In this document: piece by piece, positions 6,799 to 14,204 of the stretch
How positions within the stretch are numbered: the stretch's first letter is position 1
How the letters are laid out: each line of letters begins with the position of its first letter
From: Sedimenticola sp.
GTDB lineage: Bacteria; Pseudomonadota; Gammaproteobacteria; Chromatiales; Chromatiaceae
DNA length: 18,606 bases
Direction: 5' to 3'
Assembly (NCBI GenBank): GCA_030619405.1
Contig: JAUXBK010000020.1
Coordinates: 1 to 18,606 of the forward strand
The notes under the pieces: model-generated
Told to the model about the DNA's origin: nothing
Database searches by the model: none
What the model saw: the letters and a program-made list of their open reading frames with translations, nothing else
Position numbers and translations under genes: made by a program

Positions 6799-7761
6799 CT
6801 AATGTACTACGCGTTTTTGCTCTGCCTCCACCAGTCGCTCAATGACATGCGGGTTACGCCGTTTCCTGGCGATATCCAGAGCAGTACGCCCTTTGCGATC
6901 CTTCAACTGGGGGTCGGCACCGTTTTCCAACAGCAGCTGAACCATATCTTCCGATCGGGCGGAGGCCGCCTCCATCAATGCACTGATGCCATCGGTATCC
7001 TGAAGATCGATGTTGGTGCCGCGATCGATCAGGTGTTCCGCAGCGGCAAAATGGTCCTGCCCAATCGCCCAGATCAATGCACTGGCACCATCGCTGTCGA
7101 CAGCATCGATGTTGGCGCCGAGTTCGAGCAGGTGGTCGATGACCTTGGTACGGCCACGGTCGGCGGCAATGATCAGGGCGGTGGCGCCGTCTTTGTCCCG
7201 GGGTACCTCCATATTTGCACCGCTTTTGATCAGCATGGCAGCCACCTCCGGATGTCCCTTCTCGGCCGCGTGCATTAATGCGCTGCGGCCATGTTTGTCC
7301 TGGGAATTGGGGTCGGCCCCTTTGTACAGCAGTTGTTCAACCATATCGGTCAGACCGTAACGAGAGGCAATGGTCAGCGCATCCCAGCCGGCCCGGGTTC
7401 TGACTGTAATATCTGCCCCCCGTTCCAGCAGCAGGGCGGTGATGGCATCATGACCGTTTTCGGCGGCGAAGGTCAGGGCGGTGCATTTCGCAACGGTTAC
7501 TATATTGACATCGGCGCCACGGGCCAGCAGCAGCACGGTGGCATCCAGGTTGTTGTTTTCGATGGCCATCATCAGGGCCGTCTTGCCAAATTTGTTGGCG
7601 CTGTTGACATCCACCCCCTGGCCCAGCAACCGGGTCATGGTCTCTGTATCGTCCAGACTGGCTGCGATGCGAAATTCCTTCTCTCTGGCGCTGTCTCCTG
7701 CCTGGGCCGTGATGGCCAACAAGAGGCTGAAGACGAATAAGAGAATCGATACGGGTTTCAT
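6799..7761 (-). CDS. Exported ankyrin-repeat protein
   Basis: From the ATG at 7761 the protein is 320 residues with a signal peptide (MKPVSILLFVFSLLLAITAQAG). About nine ankyrin repeats of 33 residues follow, each with the G-x-(T/S)-A-L-x-x-A ... LL-x-x-GA-(D/N) pattern. The frame stays open upstream to an ATG at 7920, but that extension runs through an inverted-repeat element and has no signal peptide, so it is rejected. An AGAGGA site lies about 10 nt before 7761. Ankyrin repeats bind proteins and have no catalytic role. A periplasmic location and neighbouring periplasmic redox enzymes suggest a scaffold or protective partner, but no partner can be named. The repeats look intact, without stops or frameshifts. 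Confidence 0.9.
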   Translation of the reverse strand: MKPVSILLFVFSLLLAITAQAGDSAREKEFRIAASLDDTETMTRLLGQGVDVNSANKFGKTALMMAIENNNLDATVLLLARGADVNIVTVAKCTALTFAAENGHDAITALLLERGADITVRTRAGWDALTIASRYGLTDMVEQLLYKGADPNSQDKHGRSALMHAAEKGHPEVAAMLIKSGANMEVPRDKDGATALIIAADRGRTKVIDHLLELGANIDAVDSDGASALIWAIGQDHFAAAEHLIDRGTNIDLQDTDGISALMEAASARSEDMVQLLLENGADPQLKDRKGRTALDIARKRRNPHVIERLVEAEQKRVVH

Positions 7762-7805
7762 GGGGCGTAATCCTCTAATTTCCGCTACAGGATGACGGTC
7801 AGGCC

Positions 7806-8021
7806 TAGGAGGCTGCCCGAGAATATAGGCCGGCCGGTTTGTTGCTCCTGCAAAACCGGCACTTCCGCCATCCATGGCGGTCGTAGCGAGGGAAAGCTGG
7901 TTTGAGTCAGATTTTTTCATTATTTGAGGCGAATATTGGGCATATTTAACGAAAATAATGGAGAAATCTGGCCAAATCCAGCTTTTCCGCAGTAGGCATA
8001 TTATTCTCGGGCAGCCTCCTA
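7806..8021. mobile_element. 216-bp element with perfect 20-bp terminal inverted repeats
   Basis: TAGGAGGCTGCCCGAGAATA at 7806-7825 recurs exactly in reverse complement at 8002-8021. The outermost TA may be a 2-bp target duplication, as in IS630/Tc1-like insertions, but TA is self-complementary so this cannot be settled by eye. Inside, on the minus strand, an ATG at 7920 opens about 37 codons up to the left repeat, perhaps the remnant of a transposase N-terminus. The right end supplies the G of the TAG stop of the tetrahaem cytochrome gene. Confidence 0.75.
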
Positions 8022-8597
8022 TTTATCAGCATCCTCGTCTTCGTCCTCTTCGGGTTCGTCAGGCTCCTCGTGGGCGACACCCTTATGGCAGTCGATACAG
8101 GTCTTGCCTTCATCTTCGGCCCGGCCATGGCGCTTTCGGGCGCTCCTCTCCTGCGCACTGAGGTCCATCTTATCAAAAGCGTGGCAACTGCGGCACTCCC
8201 GGGAATCGGTGGCCTTCATCTTGTCCCAGACCCGATTGGCCATCACCCAGCGTTGCGCCTCGTACTTTTCCGGGGTGTCGATGGTGCCGAGGATTTCGTG
8301 CAGGACATCCTTGTAGGCCAGTACTTTCACAACCATTTTTGGAAAAAACGCCTTTGGTACGTGGCAGTCCGAGCAGGTGGCACTTACGCCAGAAGGGTTC
8401 TTGTAGTGAACGGTTTCCTGAAGCTCCTCCAGGTTGATTTTCATGGTATGGCAGGAGGTACAGAATGCCATCTCATTCGTTGCGGACAGGCCGATGTTGA
8501 ACAGACCTGCAAAGATGATGCCTGCAGCGAATACAAGAACAAGAACGAAAATCAGTTTCTTTTTTGAGGCGTTTCCGCCATTCGGGGTGCCAGCCAT
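8019..8597 (-). CDS. Tetrahaem NapC/NirT-family membrane cytochrome c
   Basis: The protein is 192 residues, with one N-terminal membrane anchor (about residues 14-37) and four haem sites: CTSCH (Cys46), CSDCH (Cys75), CRSCH (Cys135) and CIDCH (Cys167). The spacing and the anchor fit the NapC/NirT/NrfH family, which takes electrons from quinol and passes them to periplasmic reductases. ATG 8597 is preferred to the ATG at 8639 because GAGGAGG lies just upstream and the anchor is then near the N-terminus. The C-terminus is unusually acidic (EEPDEPEEDEDEDADK). No napAB, nirS or nrfA is in view, so its partner is unknown. It points the same way as nor and fcc but is separated from each by a repeat element, so it is probably its own transcription unit. 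Confidence 0.92.
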   Translation of the reverse strand: MAGTPNGGNASKKKLIFVLVLVFAAGIIFAGLFNIGLSATNEMAFCTSCHTMKINLEELQETVHYKNPSGVSATCSDCHVPKAFFPKMVVKVLAYKDVLHEILGTIDTPEKYEAQRWVMANRVWDKMKATDSRECRSCHAFDKMDLSAQERSARKRHGRAEDEGKTCIDCHKGVAHEEPDEPEEDEDEDADK

Positions 8598-8715
8598 TTT
8601 TCCTCCTCTCCTGGTTCCTGTCTCTTGAAGCATAGTCACGCCGCCATGGCCATCTGTTTTCTGGCGGATTGCTTATAAGGTGACAACGCCCCGGGCTCTG
8701 GTAGTGCCGTTGCAA

Positions 8716-8730
8716 TGACCTTGATGGTCA
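8716..8730. promoter_or_regulatory. Palindromic operator-like site upstream of the NapC-type gene
   Basis: TGACC-TTGAT-GGTCA is a perfect 5-5-5 palindrome, about 120 nt before the ATG at 8597. It contains TTGAT and TCAA elements but the spacing is wrong for a standard FNR box. It may bind another regulator or be chance. Confidence 0.3.
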
Positions 8731-8821
8731 ATCATCAGCTGGCCCTATTGCAGGATAAGTCTTCTTCTTGGGTGGATGGTAAGGGATATCTGATTGCTTT
8801 GCAAAGTGTGGGTTGTAACTG

Positions 8822-8964
8822 CAGCAATTCTCAATATGGAAACAGAGTGCACATATTTTTCACCACGAAGAACACGAAGCGCACGAAGAATTCTTGTTTT
8901 TAAATGTTTCTTCGTGTTCTTCGTGCGCTTCGTGGTGATTCTTTTTCCATATTTAGAATTGCTG
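8822..8964. mobile_element. MITE-like element, copy 2 (143 bp), with 9-bp target duplication
   Basis: The terminal repeats start CAGCAATTCT and agree at 20 of 21 positions. Perfect copies of TTGTAACTG lie directly outside (8813-8821 and 8965-8973). Inner arms at 8861-8890 and 8908-8937 are 30 nt each with only four mismatches and consist of three tandem 9- to 10-nt units of the CACGAAG type. The loop is about 17 nt. It lies between norD and the NapC-type gene. It is better preserved than copy 1, so it is probably the more recent insertion. Confidence 0.92.
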
Positions 8965-8987
8965 TTGTAACTGCTCATCACTTAACG

Positions 8988-9040
8988 GGATCGTCATTGA
9001 TATCGGCTGTTTCTTCCGGAAAACGCCGTGATATAGATCC
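8988..9040. other. Imperfect long hairpin after norD
   Basis: GGATC (8988-8992) and GATATCGGC (8999-9007) pair with GCCGTGATAT (9025-9034) and GATCC (9036-9040). It lies directly downstream of the norD stop, but there is no T-tract, so it is not a standard intrinsic terminator. It could protect the 3' end of the nor transcript. Confidence 0.4.
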
Positions 9041-9042
9041 TT

Positions 9043-9066
9043 GTCAGGCGGTCAGGCGGTCAGGCG
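9043..9066. repeat. Three perfect 8-bp tandem repeats over the norD stop
   Basis: GTCAGGCG occurs three times in a row and spans the last codons and stop of norD. Gain or loss of one unit would shift the frame and alter only the last few residues. Confidence 0.85.
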
Positions 9067-10890
9067 GGCGTAGAGCAGTGGCAGCTCCTGGGGTAGCTGG
9101 GAGGGTTTGTGGATCACCACATAGCTGCCGGTGCCGAACAGGTGTGGCAGATAGTCGTTGGCCCGGGTGTCGACGGTGACACAGAACGGCTGCAGCCCGA
9201 GTTGTCGGGTCTCGTGAATCGCCTGACGGGTGTCCTCGATACCGTATCTCCCTTCATATTTGTCCAGATCGTTGGGTTTGCCATCGGTCAGGATCAGCAG
9301 CAGGCGGCGTTCTGCCGGCTCATCCTTCAGCAGGTTGGTGCTGTGCCGGATGGCAGCGCCTAGGCGGGTGTAAAAACCCGGCTTGATGGCATTGATACGC
9401 CCTCGAATGGAGGCGCTGTAGAGCTCATCGAAGCACTTCAGCTGATGGAAACGGATGGGGTCCCGTTTTCTGGATGAAAAGCCGAACATGGCGAAGCGGT
9501 CACCGGTCGCCGCCAGGCTCTCAGCGAACAGGAACAGGCTGTCCTGGATCACGTCGATCACCCGGGCGTGGTTGTTGACCCAGGTGTCGGTGGAGAGCGA
9601 GAGGTCTGCCAGCAGCAGACAGGCCAGATCCCGGGCACCGATCCTCAGGTCTCGGTAGAGGCCGTCCGATATGGCCAGATGGCCGGCCGCCCGGTCGGTG
9701 GTGAAGCGCAGATAGGCATCGAGATCGATCTCGCAGCCATCCTGCTGTCCCCGGTGCCAGGTCCGGGCAGGCGCCAGCTGCTGGAACTGGGCACGCAGCC
9801 TTCCAGCCGTCTTGCGCAGGGCCTCTGGCAGTGGGCAGGGAGCGGCGTCTGCCGCTATCATCGGCACCAGGCGACAGTAGTCCGGCTGGAGCCTCTGTTT
9901 GCGGAAGTCCCACTCCGGTAGCAGGATACCCTCCCCGATCACCGTGTCATCCTCGGCCGCGGAGGGGAGGTCCAGGTCGAAACGGAGCTTCCCGGCAGAG
10001 GCCTTGGCATCGCGGCTGACGCTCATGGTGTCCATGTCTTTGGCGGTGTCGGCCGCGTTGTCCAGATCCTCGTTCTCTTCCGACCCCCGGTCCAGGTTCA
10101 TGAACTCCCCCCAGGAGAAGATGTTCTCCATGCGGATGGTGATCAGGCCCCGGTCTTCCGCCTTAGGTTTTTCCGCCCGTTCCGCGGTGCGGCGCCGGGC
10201 GTCGTCTTCAAGGGTGTTGCTCTTGCCGCCACCGGCAGCGCCCTCATCGTCGCTGCTGCCGGCCGGTGCTGCTACCGCTATTGGCGGGAACGGGTGCAGC
10301 CACAGGGGGACCGGCTGCGGGGGGCGTCTGGCCGCAGGGAGTCGTGACACACTGCCCGGCTCCTGCAAGGCCTTGCGGATCGCCTGCTCCTGAACCCGTT
10401 CGGCAGCGGGCAGTTTCTCCATTGGCAGGCGCTGAATGAGATGGGCGGCGACCAGTCGCTGATAGCGGGGGCGAATACCCGGATAGGCCTCCAGGGTCTT
10501 GCGCGTCAGCCGCTGATTCTTACTGAACCAGGCCTCCTCCTCCTGATGGTCGCCTACCGCCAGGGCGGCGAGCCAGATATAGAGGTCCCGATTGAGCTGG
10601 CTGCTGGGAAAATAGTCGATCACTGCCGGCAGTCGCAGAGACTGCTCATCCCGCCAGGCCAGTTCCACCTTGCCACCGCTGCCGGCGATGCGCTGCAGCA
10701 GACTGCGCCGCGCGCCGTGCTCGGTCGCGTTCGCCGCCTCCACTTCGAGTCCGCCGTCGCCGCCGAGGGCCCTGAACATCACCCCGCCCGTCCGTTTTAT
10801 CTCCGTCAGGGTGACCGCCGCTTCCGGGTGGCGGGTGTCTGCTGCCCGGGTGATAAAGCGGTGCCAGATGAGACCGACCTGCTCTTCCAT
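9052..10890 (-). CDS. norD: Nitric oxide reductase activation protein NorD (von Willebrand A domain)
   Basis: This 612-residue cytoplasmic protein is needed to mature or activate cNOR together with the ATPase NorQ. The C-terminal third is a von Willebrand A domain with the metal-site motif DLSLS (Asp429, Ser431, Ser433), a later Thr near 508 and LILTDGKPND (Asp536). The middle (about 190-300) is low in complexity, rich in Pro, Ala and charged residues, and is a probable linker. Length fits NorD, which is larger than the related CbbO-type partners only by its variable linker. Its ATG overlaps the TGA of the upstream polyferredoxin gene by one base (TGATG), and GGAG lies about 8 nt before the start. 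It ends the norE-norD transcription unit. Confidence 0.95.
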   Translation of the reverse strand: MEEQVGLIWHRFITRAADTRHPEAAVTLTEIKRTGGVMFRALGGDGGLEVEAANATEHGARRSLLQRIAGSGGKVELAWRDEQSLRLPAVIDYFPSSQLNRDLYIWLAALAVGDHQEEEAWFSKNQRLTRKTLEAYPGIRPRYQRLVAAHLIQRLPMEKLPAAERVQEQAIRKALQEPGSVSRLPAARRPPQPVPLWLHPFPPIAVAAPAGSSDDEGAAGGGKSNTLEDDARRRTAERAEKPKAEDRGLITIRMENIFSWGEFMNLDRGSEENEDLDNAADTAKDMDTMSVSRDAKASAGKLRFDLDLPSAAEDDTVIGEGILLPEWDFRKQRLQPDYCRLVPMIAADAAPCPLPEALRKTAGRLRAQFQQLAPARTWHRGQQDGCEIDLDAYLRFTTDRAAGHLAISDGLYRDLRIGARDLACLLLADLSLSTDTWVNNHARVIDVIQDSLFLFAESLAATGDRFAMFGFSSRKRDPIRFHQLKCFDELYSASIRGRINAIKPGFYTRLGAAIRHSTNLLKDEPAERRLLLILTDGKPNDLDKYEGRYGIEDTRQAIHETRQLGLQPFCVTVDTRANDYLPHLFGTGSYVVIHKPSQLPQELPLLYARLTA

Positions 10891-11867
10891 CAGGGGCTCC
10901 GGGATTCAGTCTGAGGGGCAGGGGTACTCGGCTGTCCGGCAGAACTCCGCTGCGCGACCGACCCACCCACGACAGGGAGTGCATCCTTGCCCTGGACCCA
11001 GGTCAGGAGCGTTTCGCCCCCGCTTCGTTCCTGTACTTGCTCGCAGGCGGTGATGCACTGGGCACACTCGGTACAGGTGAACATGGCGCGTTTGATGGTA
11101 CGTGGCTTCAGGCGCATCGGGCAGACGTTGTCACAGGCGTTGTTGCAGCTGCTGCAACGCTTCGCCCGGGGTTTGTCGAAGCCGACTACCATGGCCCGGT
11201 TATTGGCCATCCAGGCCAGGCTCTGGAACAGGCCGACGGCACAGCCAAAACGGCAGAAGAGATGACGGGCGAACATGAACTCGATGAACAGCAGCACGGT
11301 GCCCACCCCCAGGAATCGGGCCTGATTCGGAGTCAGGCTGGCATGGATCAGATTGTGGTAGATCTCGAACGGTGGTAACAGATAAGTGAGCAGGCTGAGG
11401 GCCCAGAGGAAGGCGAAAAAGAGTGCGGCCAGTATGGTCACGGGCCAGAATCGCCGGTTCGGGGTAGCGGTCGAGCCGTCAGGGCGGGTTTCGGGCAGGG
11501 GGGCCTTTTCCCAGATGCTCGGCTTGCCGGAGGCGCGGACCATCAGCCGGTTGATGGTCTCGACCACCGAGAAGTGAGGGCAGAGCCAGCCACAGTAGAG
11601 CCGACCGTAGCGCCAGGCGACCCAGAGCAGGCCGCCGCCGACGACCGCCAGGGGCAGGAATCCGAGTACGATAATATTGAAGGTAACCTGGAGGGGGGTG
11701 ATCAGGCCCTGGTTGAAGCGGTCCAGTCCCAGCGTCCAGTGAAAGGTCAGGAAATAGAAATGTCCCTCTGTCAGGTCGTAGCGGAACAGATCCAGGGGCG
11801 GGGAGATGACGAAGAGGACGAAACCCGCGATCTGCCAGAGCGTCCGTCTGCGCTGGAGAGGGATCAT
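10890..11867 (-). CDS. Membrane polyferredoxin, NapH/CcoG-like, in the nor cluster
   Basis: This 325-residue protein has about five membrane helices. Two CxxxC pairs lie at membrane edges (CGWLCP, Cys92/Cys96; CRFGC, Cys205/Cys209), and two 4Fe-4S ferredoxin motifs follow (CSSCNNACDNVCP from Cys238; CTECAQCITAC from Cys265). This arrangement belongs to the NapH/NosR/CcoG group of iron-sulfur membrane proteins, which move electrons at the membrane or help metal centre assembly. It starts with an ATGA overlap with the gene before it and ends with a TGATG overlap with norD, so all three are translationally coupled. It is not part of the usual norCBQD set. Candidate jobs are reducing power for activation of NorB metal centres or a separate electron route. 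It is neither NapH proper (no nap genes) nor NosR (no flavin domain). Confidence 0.85.
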   Translation of the reverse strand: MIPLQRRRTLWQIAGFVLFVISPPLDLFRYDLTEGHFYFLTFHWTLGLDRFNQGLITPLQVTFNIIVLGFLPLAVVGGGLLWVAWRYGRLYCGWLCPHFSVVETINRLMVRASGKPSIWEKAPLPETRPDGSTATPNRRFWPVTILAALFFAFLWALSLLTYLLPPFEIYHNLIHASLTPNQARFLGVGTVLLFIEFMFARHLFCRFGCAVGLFQSLAWMANNRAMVVGFDKPRAKRCSSCNNACDNVCPMRLKPRTIKRAMFTCTECAQCITACEQVQERSGGETLLTWVQGKDALPVVGGSVAQRSSAGQPSTPAPQTESRSP

Positions 11868-12268
11868 TCCGCGCCCATCTTTGCGGTCAGCCGGCCGATC
11901 AGCGGATAGCGGTAGGGCTCGCCGGCCATGGCCTTGATCAACCCCAGCAGGCCGGGAATGAGAAACAGGGGAACCACCGCAATGTAGTAGACCTCGAACA
12001 CGATCAGTGTCGCCATCGAACGGTAGCCGCCCAGCACCAGGATCAGCAGATTGGCCCCCAGAAAGATGGCGCTTACGACCAGGGCGCCGGCGAGGGCCTG
12101 GCGCAGATGGATCCGTGCCAGGTCAGCCGGGTGGTCGTGGTAACGGAAGTAGAGCCAGAGCAGGCCCAGCAGCGGCAACAGGGAGAACAGCAGGTTGAGC
12201 CCGTAGAGTGCCTCACTGATGATCGCAATGGCCTTGCCGGGTACGGTTGGGTGTGATTCCTGGGTCAC
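11864..12268 (-). CDS. Small membrane protein, DUF4870-like
   Basis: This 134-residue protein has three to four hydrophobic helices. Its C-terminal AGEPYRYPLIGRLTAKMG resembles the end of DUF4870/Tic20-like small membrane proteins, which have no firmly known function. It starts 3 nt after the norQ stop and overlaps the polyferredoxin start by 4 nt (ATGA), so it belongs to the nor transcription unit. A role alongside NorQ/NorD or the polyferredoxin is inferred from position only. No metal-binding motif is visible. Confidence 0.75.
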   Translation of the reverse strand: MTQESHPTVPGKAIAIISEALYGLNLLFSLLPLLGLLWLYFRYHDHPADLARIHLRQALAGALVVSAIFLGANLLILVLGGYRSMATLIVFEVYYIAVVPLFLIPGLLGLIKAMAGEPYRYPLIGRLTAKMGAE

Positions 12269-12271
12269 GGT

Positions 12272-13084
12272 TCAACTCCCAAAGGTGATATCCACCACCT
12301 CCATCAGGGCGTCGGTGGTCTCTTCGTCGTCGGTCAGGGGTTCCACCAGCGCGGCTCGGCAGGCCTCCGCCGGATCGTATCCCCCCAGAATGAGAGTCGC
12401 AGTATAGACCAGGAGCCGGGTGGAGGCAGCCTCTTCCAGATCGTGCTCCTTGAGGGCGCGCAGGGCGTTGGCCAGATTGACCAGGCGTCTGGCCAGTACT
12501 TCATCCGCGCCGGTCTCACCGATCAGGATCTCCTGCTCGAGTTGCGACTCGGGAAAATCGAAGCGGGTGGCGACGAAACGCTGCCGGGTGCTGGGCTTCA
12601 TCCCCTTCAGCAGGTTCTGATAGCCTGGGTTGTAGGAGACCACCAGCATGAATTCCGGGGGGGCGTGCAGGGTCTCTCCCGTGCGCTCGATCGGCAGGAT
12701 GCGCCGGTCGTCGGTCAGGGGATGGAGGACCACGGTGGTATCTTTCCGCGCCTCCACCACTTCGTCCAGGTAGCAGATAGCACCCTCGCGCACCGCCCGG
12801 GTCAGCGGGCCGTCGCTCCAGTAGGTCCCGTTGTCGCCGATCAGATGTCGGCCCACCAGGTCCGCTGCCGTCAGATCGTCGTGGCAGGCAACGGTGTAGA
12901 CCGGCCGCCCGATCCGTGCCGCCATGTAGTTGATGAAACGGGTCTTGCCACAGCCGGTGGGGCCCTTGATCAGCATCGGGAGCTGGTGTTTGTAGGCGTG
13001 CTCGAACAGGGCGATCTCATTGCCCTGGGGTTTGTAGAATGGCAGCGCTGTCTGTGCCGTCCCCTGCTTGGTGCCGGTTGGCAT
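12272..13084 (-). CDS. norQ: Nitric oxide reductase activation ATPase NorQ (AAA+, MoxR/CbbQ type)
   Basis: This 270-residue AAA+ ATPase has Walker A GPTGCGKT (residues 41-48) and Walker B ICYLDEV (Asp107-Glu108). Sensor-region sequences VVSYNPGYQN and STRQRFVATRFDFP are typical of the NirQ/NorQ/CbbQ group. NorQ and the VWA protein NorD form a chaperone-like pair that is required for active cNOR, probably for insertion of the non-haem iron. It starts 87 nt after norF and is preceded by AGGAAC about 7 nt before the ATG. CbbQ is the main alternative, but no RuBisCO genes are present and norD lies downstream. Confidence 0.96.
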   Translation of the reverse strand: MPTGTKQGTAQTALPFYKPQGNEIALFEHAYKHQLPMLIKGPTGCGKTRFINYMAARIGRPVYTVACHDDLTAADLVGRHLIGDNGTYWSDGPLTRAVREGAICYLDEVVEARKDTTVVLHPLTDDRRILPIERTGETLHAPPEFMLVVSYNPGYQNLLKGMKPSTRQRFVATRFDFPESQLEQEILIGETGADEVLARRLVNLANALRALKEHDLEEAASTRLLVYTATLILGGYDPAEACRAALVEPLTDDEETTDALMEVVDITFGS

Positions 13085-13171
13085 GGTCAGTTCCTGTCAG
13101 GTTTGGATCTGAACCCGGGGATTCAGGTTGGGGTGAATAACACGCCAGGAGGCCTTTCCTGCCGGAGCCGC

Positions 13172-13459
13172 TCACGCCTGGGTGGCTGTGAGGTAGAAGG
13201 CGGTGCCGATCAAGATACCGGGTATGAAGAGCCAGATAAAGACCGGCCAGTGCCACAACCCTTTGACGCGACCCAGCCCCATGAAATAGTAGCCCACCAG
13301 ATGCCCCTTGAGCAGCGCCAGCAGCAGTATCAGGAATGATACGGTCAAGCCGCCGAGCCCCATCTGACCAACCATCGAGGTGACAAAGGTAAAGGTTATC
13401 AGAAACAGGTAGACCCAGGTGCAGGGGCGGATACCCAGTTTTCGTTTAGTGCTGTTCAT
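13172..13459 (-). CDS. norF: Cytochrome c oxidase subunit IV-family protein, NorF-like
   Basis: This 95-residue protein has three membrane helices and the prokaryotic COX4-like pattern, including LLLALLKGHLVGYYFMGLG and a C-terminal W-F-I-P-G-I-L-I-G helix. It begins 3 nt after the norE stop with a poor ribosome site, so its translation is probably coupled to norE. Genes in this position next to NorE are called norF in other denitrifiers; loss lowers but does not abolish NO reduction there. A subunit of a haem-copper oxidase is the alternative, but no oxidase subunit I or II is in the window other than NorB/NorC. Confidence 0.82.
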   Translation of the reverse strand: MNSTKRKLGIRPCTWVYLFLITFTFVTSMVGQMGLGGLTVSFLILLLALLKGHLVGYYFMGLGRVKGLWHWPVFIWLFIPGILIGTAFYLTATQA

Positions 13460-13462
13460 TTT

Positions 13463-14059
13463 CTATCGCATCACATAGACCAGGGGGAACAGGATCAGCC
13501 AGACCAGGTCCACCATGTGCCAATAGGAAGCACCGGTCTCTACGCCCGTGTGTTCTGCGGCACTGTATTTTCCCCTCGCCGCCATTACCACCACCGCGGC
13601 CAGGATCACCATGCCCATGATGACGTGCATGAAGTGGAAAAAAGTGAGTGAGATGTAGAACATATAGAAGGTGTTGGTGCTGAGTGAGACACCTTCCTCG
13701 ATAAAGTGGTGTTGATATTCCCCAATCTTTACGATGAGAAAGAGCGCGCCCATGGCCAATGCAGCCAGCAGCCATGCGACGCAGTGTCGGCGGTTCTCCT
13801 CCCGGATGGCACTGACGGCACGGACCACGAAATAGGAGCTGGTGATCAGGGCCAGGGTGTTGATAAGAGCGGCCCGCTGGTCCAGGTGTTGCTGGTACTC
13901 GTTGAACAGCTCGACATTGTCCATGCGGGTAAAGGCGTAGGCGGCAAAAAACACGGCGAATACCGTCAACTCCGCCAGGATGAAGATCCAGATCGCCAGA
14001 TCGCCTGGCGGGTGTCGTACCGCAGCATCCGGGGAAAGTGTCTCTGTAGTGGCTGTCAT
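13463..14059 (-). CDS. norE: Cytochrome c oxidase subunit III-family protein NorE
   Basis: This 198-residue protein has five membrane helices and the short form of the COX III fold. LAIWIFILAELTVFAVFFAAY is the typical first helix; FFHFMHVIMGMVILAAVV and the C-terminal YWHMVDLVWLILFPLVYV are also characteristic. It is the first gene of the norE-norF-norQ-x-y-norD unit. The ribosome site is weak. An FNR/DNR-like box lies about 120 nt upstream (14182-14195). NorE is not part of the catalytic NorBC pair but helps NO reductase function in other denitrifiers. In a different setting the same protein could be named CoxC or CyoC; context decides. Confidence 0.88.
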   Translation of the reverse strand: MTATTETLSPDAAVRHPPGDLAIWIFILAELTVFAVFFAAYAFTRMDNVELFNEYQQHLDQRAALINTLALITSSYFVVRAVSAIREENRRHCVAWLLAALAMGALFLIVKIGEYQHHFIEEGVSLSTNTFYMFYISLTFFHFMHVIMGMVILAAVVVMAARGKYSAAEHTGVETGASYWHMVDLVWLILFPLVYVMR

Positions 14060-14181
14060 CGCTTTCTGGTTTATACCCCTCTCCAGATACCCTGATCCCT
14101 TACGGATAAAATGGAAATAGGGTTTTTAAATCATTACGTTGCTTCGATGTGAAAAGATATCAGATCTCCCTGTCTGATGCG

Positions 14182-14195
14182 TTGATAAATGTTAA
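14182..14195 (-). promoter_or_regulatory. FNR/DNR/NNR-type box upstream of norE
   Basis: On the minus strand the site reads TTAAC-ATTT-ATCAA, fitting TTRAY-N4-RTYAA fully. A TATCTT hexamer (14154-14159) lies where the -10 would be for a site centred at -41.5. The likely start would be near 14147, giving a leader of about 90 nt before norE. Confidence 0.55.
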
Positions 14196-14204
14196 TTCGG
14201 GGGT

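Noticed and set aside
7762..7920. Ankyrin gene extended upstream to the ATG at 7920
   Set aside because: The extension crosses the terminal repeat of the 216-bp element and hides the signal peptide that starts at 7761.
9052..10890. CbbO-type protein instead of NorD (and CbbQ instead of NorQ)
   Set aside because: No RuBisCO genes are present and norCB/norEF are adjacent, so the nitric oxide reductase assignment fits better.
12443..13339. Long plus-strand open frame opposite norQ
   Set aside because: It is antisense to a clear AAA+ gene with Walker motifs; its sequence is low-complexity mirror coding typical of high-GC DNA.
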